42,046 bases of DNA, from contig SMOI01000274.1 in assembly GCA_008000375.1 (NCBI GenBank), positions 1-42,046 on the forward strand, read 5' to 3'. Of this stretch, positions 18,788-28,955 are shown piece after piece; the stretch's first letter is position 1, and every line of letters begins with the position of its first letter. The stretch comes from Poteriospumella lacustris. Its lineage: Eukaryota; Sar; Chrysophyceae; Chromulinales; Dinobryaceae. Both the position numbers and the translations under genes were made by a program. The notes beneath the pieces were generated by a model. The model was not told the origin of the DNA and made no database searches. It worked only from the letters and a program-made list of their open reading frames with translations.

Positions 18788-21114
18788 ATGGCAGGCGAAT
18801 CGGATGTCGCGGGCGGGGGAGACGACCTCCTAGACAAGACGTTCAAGGCGGGATTCATTCACATCTACCTTCTCGGTAAGAAGCTCGCAGAACCAGTGTG
18901 TCTCTGTCGCGTCTCACCGTGCGGTTGCGCAGGTCTGGCGATTATTTTGGCCGGCCCGACGGGAGACTGGCAACGAGGGTTCGAGGCCGGCGTCTGGTCG
19001 TACTTCCTCGAGTTCATGATCATCTCCATCGGCTACTTCCTGCTCATCAGCTGCCTCGCTGAGATGACGTCCATCGTGGCGTTTGCGAGTGGCGCCTACG
19101 GCTACGTGCGCTGCTCGCTCGGCCCCTTCTACGGCTACATGGTTGCCTGCTGCGAGGTGATGGAGAACAGCTTCGTGTCCATCACCTGCGTCTACGCGCT
19201 AAACTACGGCATCAAGGTGGCCACGGACATGCCGACGTACGGCGAGCCGCTGGTGATGCTGCTGTGCTACGTGCTGCTCTTCCTCTTCCAGTGCCGCGGC
19301 GGCTGGTACTTCTGGACGTCGATGTGCGTCTTCGCCGTGGCCTCCGCCGTCCTCATCGCTCTGTACTGCCTCAGCATCCTCTCCTCTCCGGAGCCTGAGC
19401 GCGCCAACCTCGTCGACGAGCCGCGGGACAAGTTCGTCCGCGGCGGCGCGGGCTTCATGGCCGACCTCTACCGCCCCATCTGGCTCTACATCGGCGCCGA
19501 GACCGTCACCATCTCCGGCAAGAACATCGCCAACGTAAGTGCTCCTCGTTTGTCGAACGCCTTGTTGGGCGCCGCGCCTCACCGTCCGCCGTACAGGGCC
19601 CCGCGGTCATTCCCTACGCGCTGCTGAGCGTCCTCGCGACCATCTTCGCCTTCAACGTCTGCGTCGTGCTGCTCACCGCCGTCGACTACGACACAGAGAC
19701 CCGCCACAGCTGGTACGACCTCGTCCACGACCCGCTGCCCCTGGGCTACACGCTCTCTCAGCACTTGGGCTTCTCCTACGAGGCCGCCGCGGCGCTGGTC
19801 GTCGCGCCGAACTTCGCCTCGGCGCTGGGCTTCTCGTACGCGGCGATGCACCTGACGCAGGCGATGTCGCTGTCGGGCCTGGCCTCGCCGTTCTTCCAGC
19901 CGACGGTGGGCGAGGCCAAGGTGCCCATGCGCTCGCTCGTCGCCAACTGCGTCGGACAGTACGCGGTTCTGGTGATCGGCTGGGCCGCCAGCGACGCGCC
20001 GCCGTTCTTCGCGCTGTGCGTGATCGCGGCGTGCGTGGTGTACGTGGGCGTGTTCGCGGCGTACCTCACGTTCCACTACAAGTACGCGAGCATGGAGCGC
20101 AAGTTCCGCAGCCCCTTCGGCGTGGCGGGCGCCTGGGTCGGCATCGCGATCTTCGGCGTCACGTTTTGGGTCGTGGCCATCGAGACGATCGACTCGTACG
20201 TCGTCTACGTGTTCGTGGCCGTGATGGCGGCCGCGGGGCTCTACTACGCGTACGTGGTGGAGGCGCGGCAGTTCTTCTCGCCGGAGGAGCAGCGTCGCTT
20301 CATGAAGGCCTACATCCTCAACGGTACGTGCTCCGTGTCCCGCGCCGTGTCTCACCGCTGTGTCTCCGTCTGTGTCTCCGTCAGTATCTCACCGCTGTGT
20401 CTCACCTTTGTCCCCTGCGCCTGTCTCGTCTGCGCAGCCAACAAGAAGAAGAAGGCGTCGTCCTCTTCGCTGCTGCGTGTCTTCGAGCGCACCGGTTCCG
20501 TCCTGGCGTCGCTGGCGCGGCTGAACGGCGCGACGCAGCACAGCAACAGCGGCGCGCAGTCGGTCGGCAGCGCGGCCAAGTCGCGGCAGTCGGTGGCGTC
20601 CGCCTCCACCGCCGCCTCGGGCGACCCGAAGAAGCGCAACCAAATCGCCGTCGGCGACGCCGTCGCGCAGCTGCCGCTGACGCTCGCGCTCGCGCTGCCG
20701 CAGCCGACGCAGCAGTCCGCCGCCCCCGCAGCGTCGAAGCGCACCGTCGTGCACCGCGACGACAGCGACGCGCCCAAACTCGACGCGCTTCGCGCCTCGC
20801 AGCCGACCGCCGCCTGCGTCGCCGAGGCGGAGGCGGCGGAGGTGCAGGCGGTGTGGTCGGGCAAGGTGATGGACGCGGCGAGCAGCCAGAAGTTCCTCAA
20901 GTTCATCACCTCGGGGCCGCCCACGTCGACGCGCGCGTCGCTGCTGGCGGCGGGGTCGTTCAAAGCGTCGGCGAAGCGGACGCTGCTGGGCGGCCGGTCG
21001 AGCAAGACGCAGGACGAGCGGGCGGCGGCGGAGTCGGTCGCCGAGGACGACGTGTTGCAGATGCTGCGCGAGGAGTTTCCCGACCAGGTCGTCGTGCTGC
21101 CCGCCGCCGTGTGA
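18788..21114 (+). CDS. APC-superfamily permease C (long tail), four exons
   Basis: The exons are 18788-18875, 18933-19534, 19597-20323 and 20438-21114, giving 697 residues. Introns are 57, 62 and 114 bp with GT-AG ends. The first two sit at the same positions as in A and B; the third lies at YILN|ANK. The start context is GTCACC-ATG-G. The body has about 12 spans with LAIILAGPTGDWQRGF, then FWSYFLEF-like and GAYGYVR motifs of APC amino acid/amine permeases. The cytosolic tail (residues 473-697) starts with KKKK and a basic LLRVFERTGS helix. It runs through a variable Ser/Ala-rich linker and ends in the conserved block VQAVWSGKVMDAASSQKF, GRSSKTQDE and LREEFPDQVVVLP. Intron 3 is a multiple of three without a stop, so its retention would insert 38 residues. 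Confidence 0.87.
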
Positions 21115-21659
21115 GCGCCCGTCGCTTGTCCCTGCGCTGGCCGCCGGCGCCTCTGACGTCGAGGCGCCCTCCGCTTCCGTTCGCGTGGCGCCCTCGTCGT
21201 TGGTGTCGTGGCTGCGTGTCGCCTCTGTGTCTCTGAGATGCCGCTGTCCCCTGTCCGCGTGGCTGTGTCTCTGTGTCTCAGTGTGTCTCTGGCGCCGCGG
21301 TCGCTATCCGCCGTGTTGCTGCTCTTGTCGCTTCGTGTCTCTGTGTCTCTGTCGTTCGTTCTCTCGCCTCCCTCGCGGCGCCATTCGTTGCCTCGGTCCA
21401 TCCTTCATACCGATCGTTCGCCCTCCTCTTTCTCGTATCTCGCCACGTGTCTCTCCCGCTCCCTCCGCTTCGCTGTGCGCCGCCCCTGCGGTGGCTGGTG
21501 CAATGTCGCGCAGACCGCGTCGACATCTCGGCGGCCTTGCCTCATCTAGAGGCTGCACACGGCCCGCAGCGTGTGTGTGGGCCCTCATTCGTTATCTGTG
21601 TGTGTCTGGTCCCCCCAGTCATCATCTGTGTCACTCTGTACCCGTTTTCTGGGTGATTT

Positions 21660-21770
21660 CAATCGTTGTGGATCTGGGTCACTCAGTCGTTATCTGTGTG
21701 GATCTGGGTCACTCAGTCGTTATCTGTGTGGGTCTGGGTCACCCAGTCGTTATCTGTGTGGGTCTGTGTA
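21660..21770. repeat. 30-bp minisatellite, about 3.5 copies
   Basis: The unit starts GTCGTTATCTGTGTGGATCT and ends GGGTCACTCA. Copies differ by a few substitutions (GGATCT/GGGTCT, ACTCA/ACCCA). Confidence 0.85.
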
Positions 21771-21917
21771 TCTCGATATCTGCGTGTGCAGTTCGCGTGT
21801 TGGGTGCCCCCCCCCCCTGTGTTTGCCTGTTGTGTGAATGTCCACTGTGGACCCGTCCGGTCCATTTACACCGTAGTTGTTTGTGTGGATCTGTGCGGAT
21901 CTGGGTCTCTGTGTTGT

Positions 21918-22026
21918 GTCCGTGTTCCAGTCTGTGTCTGTTTGGGTGCTCTGTGTGTTCCAGTCTGTGTCAGTTTGGGTGCTCTGTGTGTTCCAGTCTG
22001 TGTCAGTTTGGGTGCTCTGTGTGTGC
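21918..22026. repeat. 33-bp minisatellite, about 3 copies
   Basis: The unit contains TTCCAGTCTGTGTCAGTTTG followed by GGTGCTCTGTGTG. The first copy has TCTGTTTG in place of TCAGTTTG. Confidence 0.85.
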
Positions 22027-22490
22027 GCAGGCACTGCTCCTCATCCCTCGTCTCGCCTCGCCTCGCCTCGTCCCACCTCGTCCATGTCGTCTCTCCCATT
22101 GTGTATCTTCTCATTAATCTGGGCTGCAGCTTCTCGCGCGGTCTCTCTTCGTCCATCGCTTCTGCGTTGTCCCCTATCTACAACGCGTTAATCCCCCCAA
22201 TCGTTTTGTGTCGTGTCGACGGCCGTCGCGGCTATTCTCTCATCGTCTCCTGTCCATGGCGCCGTACCGTGTCCATTCGCTATTCGTTTGGTCTGTTTGT
22301 GCTGCGACTACTCGCGGTTGCGCCTCGCAGCAAGCCCTTCGCTCGCAGCGGGTCAATCGCACCGAACGACGTTCGCTCGTTCGGCGCCTGTAGTCGCCGT
22401 TTGGTTTTGCGTCTCTTGTCAGCGGCAGCCCTGTGCGGCGCCGCGCGTCATCTCTTATGCCGTTCTGTAGCGTTATAGTGGCTGTAAGTC

Positions 22491-22980
22491 AGTGAATATC
22501 TACGTCTCAACCGTCGCAATGGCTTGTTGTGGCGGGTCAGAAGAGGGCTTCTGCGGCCATCGCCTCGCCTCGTCGTCCGTGCGACACGCCCCGTCCGTCG
22601 GATCAGGGTGTGCTGCGCACTGCGCAAAGTGCACAGATTGCTTTTTGATTTGTGCACTTGCGCACTCATCATCGTGCGTTGCTGCCACCAGTGGCAAAAC
22701 AGTCGATCTCTATTTGGCGGAGGAATCGATTTGCACTGCCAAAAATGAAACGCTTTCCGACTGCGCGGTGCGAGTGCGCAAATGGGGCTCAGACTGCGCG
22801 CGCATCCGCAGTCCGCCGTCCGTCGGAAATGTGCGCAGCACACCGTGCGTCGGATACGCCTCTCGCGAGAGAGACCCTCTGCGGTTCGCCCCCGCTGTGT
22901 CGTGGGGGTGTCGGGGATCGTTATGTGTCCCAGCGACAGAGCTGCGCGTGCGTCGTCCGCGGCGGGGAACAACATTAGTT
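22491..22980. other. Centre of the C/D spacer with clustered TGCGCA palindromes
   Basis: Composition is balanced here between the pyrimidine-rich left and purine-rich right halves. TGCGCA occurs at 22614, 22621, 22659, 22775 and 22832, and GTGCAC at 22629 and 22652. A frame open through here has no recognisable product. Confidence 0.4.
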
Positions 22981-24401
22981 AGTGAGGGCGGATTAGCGGA
23001 AAGGACTTCGGTCTACACGTCTACGAGACTCGGAACGCACACAGACACACAGACACAGGGGACAGACGTGAGAGAAGACGCGGCTCACGGCCGCAGCCGC
23101 AGCCGCAGCCGCAGCCGCAGCCGCAGCAGTGGCCGCCGTCTCGGACGAAGAGTGCAGCAGGACAGGGCGGGGGCGGGGCGGCTGCAGAGAGCCGCCAGAG
23201 TAACAAATGGGTCACCAGCGGGGACCGGGTATAACAAATGCGAAACGCTCAAACGAGGCGAAAGAAAAGGCGCAGCTGGCGCAACTGGCGCAGCTGGCGT
23301 ATTGCAGAGGGCTGGGCAAACGGAGGGAGCTGTGGGAGGCGTAGGAGCTGTTGGGCTGCTGGCGGGGCAGACAGACCGAGAGATACTGTGGAGGGGGCAG
23401 CTGTTGGGGCGAGACGACCGGCGAGCGCGGCGAACGGAGCGATCGGAGGGGGCGGGGCGGCGTACAGAGACGAGGCGAGGCTGGCGGGGGGCAGACGAAA
23501 GGGCAGACGGGCGGGCGGCAGGGACACCGCCGCAGGAGACACACACAGGACACAGGACACAGAGACTCAGCGATATGAGCGGCGCCAGTGGCGGGCGCGA
23601 TTAGTGACGGGCGGCGGCCGTGGGACTCACCGCGACGAGCCGCGCCCGTAGCGAGCGCAGCCGTCGCGGCGAGCGCAGCCAGCCGGACGAGGAGACCGAG
23701 ACAACGATGAAGACGACGCCGGCGAAGCGGCGCAGCGAGAAACAGACACGGGACAGGGGGCGGTGAGAGAGGCGCGGCCGCCGCCCGCGAGACGAGCGGG
23801 GGCCGCGCGGTTAATGATCAAGCGCAATGGGGCAACACGGCGAACGAGGACACAATGGACAACAGCGGCGGTGCGGGGGGGGGGAGGCTGCGCCGCCACC
23901 CGCACTCGAGTGACGAGGAGATCGGGCTCTGGCGGCCAGAGCCGCGGGGAGCGGCGGCGCCTGCGGTCACCGGGCGGCGGTGGTCGCAGGCGCCGCCGCT
24001 CGGTTACTGAAACGAGAAACGCCCACGAACAAGGGGCCAACCAGCGAACGAACGAACGGGGCAGCCGCAGGGGCAGCCGCAAGACACAGCACGAGACACA
24101 GCACGAGACACGAGAGGGACAGAGACAGAGAACGAGCCGTCCGGGGCCGCGCGGGGGGTGGTGGGCGCTACCGCTGCGTGTACCGAGCGCCGTACACGAC
24201 CAGCGCTAGACTCGCGTAGACCCGCCCCCTGCGACTGGCGCAGCCCACGGGACAACAGCGACAGCAACAGCGATGGTCAACAGACGAGAACAACTCAACG
24301 CGACGCAGCGAAGCGACAGCTGCGAGAGAACAGCCGGCCGAAACGGGCGGCGAAAGAAATGGAGGCGCAGCCGCAGCGACGCAGGAGACGGGCCCCGCGG
24401 G
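22981..24401. other. Purine-rich 3' flank of permease D
   Basis: A/G-rich on the + strand, therefore pyrimidine-rich on the strand of permease D. It holds a CCGCAG microsatellite (23091-23126) and a 10-base G run near 23875-23884. No gene was recognised. Confidence 0.55.
23091..23126. repeat. CCGCAG microsatellite, six units
   Basis: Six perfect contiguous hexamers lie inside the purine-rich flank. Confidence 0.9.
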
Positions 24402-26736
24402 CTACACGGGCTGCGAAGCGGCGGTGACGCTGACGGGCAGCACGACGACCTGGTCGGGGAACTCCTCGCGCAGCTGCGCCAGGACGTTGTCCTCGGCGGC
24501 GGCCTCGTCGGCGTCCGCGACGGTCGCCAGCGCCTCGTCCTGCGTCTTGCTCGACCGGCCGCCCAGCAGCGTCCGCTTCGCCGACGCTTTGAACGACCCC
24601 GCCGCCAGCAGCGACGCGCGCGTCGACGTGGGCGGCCCCGAGGTGATGAACTTGAGGAACTTCTGGCTGCTCGCCGCGTCCATCACCTTGCCCGACCACA
24701 CCGCCTGCACCTCCGCCTGCTGCGCCGCGGCGGAGTGGCCGCTGGCCGTGGGCGTCGCGTCCAGCACGGCGGCCTCCTTGGCGCCCGCGCCGGTCTCTTC
24801 GTCGGCGTCGCTGTCGTCCGCCGCGGGCAACGACACCGCGGCGGCAGCGTCCGTCGGCTGCGGCGGGGCGGGCGACGAGCCGACCGGCTCGGCGGGCTGC
24901 ACCTGGTTGCGCTTCAGCGGCGGACTGGCGGCCGCGGGGCCGCCCTTGGCCGTCGCGGCCTTCGTCGTCGCCTTCGACGTCGCCGCCGTGTTCACCGAGA
25001 GGCTGCGGTTCACCGAGCGCGACGCGGCCGACGCGAGGCCGACGCGCTCCAAGATCCGCGACAGCGACGAGCTGGCGGCCTTCTTCTTCTTGTTGGCTGC
25101 ACAGACGAGACAGGCGCAGGGGACACAGGTGAGACACAGACCGAGACACAGACGGAGACACAGACGGAGACACAGCGGCGCGGGACACGGAGCACGTACC
25201 GTTGAGGATGTAGGCCTTCATGAAGCGACGCTGCTCCTCCGGCGAGAAGAACTGCCGCGCCTCCACCACGTACGCGTAGTAGAGCCCCGCGGCCGCCATC
25301 ACGGCCACGAACACGTAGACGACGTACGAGTCGATCGTCTCGATGGCCACGACCCAAAACGTGACGCCGAAGATCGCGATGCCGACCCAGGCGCCCGCCA
25401 CGCCGAAGGGGCTGCGGAACTTGCGCTCCATGCTCGCGTACTTGTAGTGGAACGTGAGGTACGCCGCGAACACGCCCACGTACACCACGCACGCCGCGAT
25501 CACGCACAGCGCGAAGAACGGCGGCGCGTCGCTGGCGGCCCAGCCGATCACCAGAACCGCGTACTGTCCGACGCAGTTGGCGACGAGCGAGCGCATGGGC
25601 ACCTTGGCCTCGCCCACCGTCGGCTGGAAGAACGGCGAGGCCAGGCCCGACAGCGACATCGCCTGCGTCAGGTGCATCGCCGCGTACAGGAAGCCCAGCG
25701 CCGAGGCGACGTTCGGCGCGATGGCGAAGGCGGCCGACGCGCGGTACGACAGACCCAGCTGGCGCTCGAAGACGGCGCCGAAGGGCAGCGGGTCGGTGAT
25801 GAGTGACTGCCAGTCGCCCGCCTCGTAGTCGACGACGGTCATAAAGATGACCCAGACGTTGAGCACGAAGATGGTCGCGAGGACGCTCAGCAGCGCGTAG
25901 GGAATGACCGCGGGGCCCTGTACGGCGGACGGTGAGGCGCGGCGCCCAACAAGGCGTTCGACAAACGAGGAGCACTTACGTTGGCGATGTTCTTGCCGGA
26001 GATGGTGACGGTCTCGGCGCCGATGTAGAGCCAGATGGGGCGGTAGAGGTTCGCCATGAAGCGACTGCCGCCGCGTGAGAACTTCTCGTGCGACTCGTCG
26101 ACGAGGTTCGCGTGGGCCGGGTCGGGCGACACGAGGACGCTGAGGCAGTACAGCACCACCAGCAGCGCAGACGTTACGGCGAAGATGCACATGGCCGTCC
26201 AGAAGTACCAGCCGCCGCGGCACTGCAGCAGGAAGAGGCACAGGTAGCACAGGAACATCCACAGCGGCTCGTAGTTCGGCGACAGCCCCGACGTCACTGT
26301 GATCGCGTCGCTCACCGCGTAGATGCAGGTGATCGCCACAAAGCTGTTCTGCATGACTTCGCACACGGCAACCATGAAGCCGTAGAAGGGCCCCACCGAG
26401 CACCGCACGTAGCCGTACGCGCCACTCGCAAACGCCACAATCGACGTCATCTCCGCCAGACAGCTGATCAGCAAGAAGTAGCCGATCGAGATGATCATGA
26501 ACTCGAGGAAGTACGACCAGAAGCCACTGATGAAACCGTAGTTCCAGTCGCCCAGTGGCCCGGCCAAAATAATCGCCAGACCTGTTCGACAGCGCAGCGA
26601 TCAGACATTGAACGCACAGCAAACCCCGCACACACTCACCTAAGAGATATATGTGAATAAATCCAGCCTTGAAAGATGTGTCCAGAAGATCATCAGCTGG
26701 CGCGGCGGATGGCGTGTCATCGGAGGGGCCTCCCAT
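24402..26736 (-). CDS. APC-superfamily permease D (long tail), four exons
   Basis: The exons are 26736-26640, 26581-25980, 25917-25200 and 25096-24402, giving 703 residues. Introns are 58, 62 and 103 bp, at the same positions and phases as in C. The N-terminus MGGPSDDTPSAAPADDLLD leads into the shared FKAGFIHIYLLG. The body has about 12 membrane spans and the APC motifs LAIIMAGPLGDWNYGF-like TM1 region, SYFLEFMII and SGAYGYVR. Intron 2 is identical to that of C, and the second half of exon 3 appears identical to C, while other parts differ. The long cytosolic tail (residues 473-703) keeps VQAVWSGKVMDAASS and LREEFPDQVVVLP, and its last 48 codons match copy 0. It is convergent with C. The likely role is amino acid or amine transport, with substrate unknown. 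Confidence 0.87.
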
Positions 26737-28955
26737 GTTGAAGAGACGTTGCGGAGTATGATGGCGAGAAGACAGCAACCAGGAGAGCTCTTTCGGGCCA
26801 GGAATAAGAGCAACTGCCTTCTGGTGAGAATAGTGCCACTGAATTTTTCTGGCTCGACTGCGGAAGTGGGAGCCTATTTCATTATCGATTTAGCCTTACT
26901 GGCTTTACGTTAGTTGGGGTGCTGGGTCTGCTGGTCGCGTCTCTGCCGTCTGACTGCGCAGCCGTTGCAGCGACGACGTCACCGTGGGACAATGGTCTAT
27001 GCATAAATGGTCCACATTTGTAGTGCTTAGGCGAATATTTCAGTACAAGATTCTCGTATATGTCGGGCTGGCATCAATCTTCTCCGATTACCCGACTTTT
27101 GGTCTCAACGTTTCGGATATCCGTCGTTTTTCGCTGGAGAGAGGGGATTGGGGGAGGGAGAGGGGGGACTATCCGCCATCGAGGACATCCGCTGACGGTG
27201 GCTTGCCTGCGGCTTCAACGACCCTTCGCTCCTTTCACGGGTCCTTTCTGCCCCCCCCCCCCGCCTCCGCCCGATGAACTCGTGCCTCTGTCGCGAGATT
27301 CGCTGCGTCGCATCAATCGTCCCAGTCACAATGGGCGATGCCGGAGAAGCACACTACGCAATAACTCGAAGACTTTCGTGGCGCATTCAGGTGGCGAACT
27401 TTATCGGAGTTACATTGGCGAAGCAGCGGCGACCAGGAAAAGCTGACAACGATTAAGGGAAACAAAAAAATGCATTCCCTTCTTCCGCTGCTCGCGGATA
27501 TGGGTGGTGCGGCTCTTGGACAAATCAAAGACCAGTGCAAAGAACCTTATTCGCGCCCATCGATCGTCTTGGGAGTTGTTCGAGCAGCCATCGACATGGC
27601 CGGCGCGGACAAAGGACCCAGATCGCTGAGGCAAAGACAGAACTCACCGAAAAAAACACAACTACAATCAGACGGTACGTGGACAATGAAGTGACGGACT
27701 GTCACCGAAACACCCGAACAGACTCTCGGGCGCCACGGAGGTGGTCACCCGAATCGAAGCGACAGAAAACAGAAGATCGCTGCGATGCGACCAGGTGGAG
27801 GAGGTGGGGCGGAGATAGAACCTCGCCACCCAAGTGCGCGAGGCAACAAGGTGCGACACAAATGAGAGGGTCTCGCAAAGCGGTGAGACAAGCGAGTGCA
27901 GGAGAAACTGGGGCGAAAAAAGAAAAGAAGGACAAGAGATACATGTTAATTCGATGCGGACGGGGATGACAGGGAACGGGCTGCCAACGGGAACCAGATC
28001 CAGCCGCCTGCATATGTATGGGTGTGGAGACTCGTTGGGGGACCATGGCCAGCGTGTCGCAGCGACACCGACGATGTCCCCCAGATGGACGCAAACTACA
28101 AGAGGACACACACGGTGAGACATTAACACGGCTCCCACACGGGCGCTCGTCATAGACTCGGGACGTGCTGTCAAACAAAGTGGATGGGAAAAGGAGCAAG
28201 ACAGCCGACGTGTCGCGGCCCACGCTCGCAACGCGGCTGGTCGTAAACAATGCAAAGGATGACACCGCCGCAGCGAGCGAGGCTGTGCTGCTATCGCACA
28301 AGACGACGTCGGACCTGTGAAACTGGAAGATAATCAAACGGGTAAAAGGCAGAGGGGCAGAGACTAAGCACAAGATGACTCAGAGACGAGAAGGCGCCGC
28401 GCCCAAACAGGTGACAAACGAGACCGAAGATCAGAGAGCAAAGCGAGTAAAGAGTCATGGATCTGTATTCTGGCTTTAACGTGCATGGACGTACACGGAC
28501 ACGTAACAAATGAGAGCGTGCAGAGAGAAAAAGGGAGAAAACAAAGAACATCGAGCAGCGCGGGCGAGCCGCCCGCACCTCTCTGCGGCTGAAACGGATT
28601 CCAAGTTCAATGCGACAAGAGAAGACAAGTAAACGTCCACGAACAAGGACAGTTGGGTGTGGGAAAGGGGCAGGCGAAACAAAGGCAACAACGAAACAAA
28701 ACGCCGCGACTCGGTCCACCACAGCCTCCACATCGGGCGGGATGGACCTCGTGCGCTTAAACAATTGAAGACAAGCGAGCGCTACAAGCGCCGCGAAATA
28801 AGCGAAGTAACACCCACAAATTTGAAAGAAACGTGGTAAGATCAGCGATACGAAAGAAAAAGATCCGAAAAAATGAGAGAGACATGAGAGACATGAGAGA
28901 AGCCATATATGGAATGATGGTCCGCGATGAAGCGGCGCAGACGAAGAAACGCCGC
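26737..28955. other. 5' flank of permease D and 3' flank of permease E
   Basis: Bases 26737 to about 27660 are mixed and locally AT-rich, with a 12-base C run at 27251-27262; part is presumably the promoter of D. From about 27660 the + strand is purine-rich, which is the pyrimidine-rich 3' flank of E on its own strand. Long frames on the minus strand here (such as 27702-28373) have no recognisable domain and follow composition. Confidence 0.5.

Larger units (their letters stand above)
21115..22490. other. Pyrimidine-rich 3' flank of permease C
   Basis: C/T-rich on the + strand, with an 11-base C run near 21807-21817 and two minisatellites. Open frames here are repeats or composition. It forms the left half of the tail-to-tail spacer between permeases C and D. 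Confidence 0.55.

Noticed and set aside
21660-22026. Minisatellites as a CRISPR array
   Set aside because: The units are directly contiguous with no spacers, in eukaryotic sequence.
22492-23604. A 370-codon + strand frame in the C/D spacer
   Set aside because: It runs across the skew switch and the CCGCAG microsatellite, has no recognisable domain, and overlaps equally long frames on the other strand.
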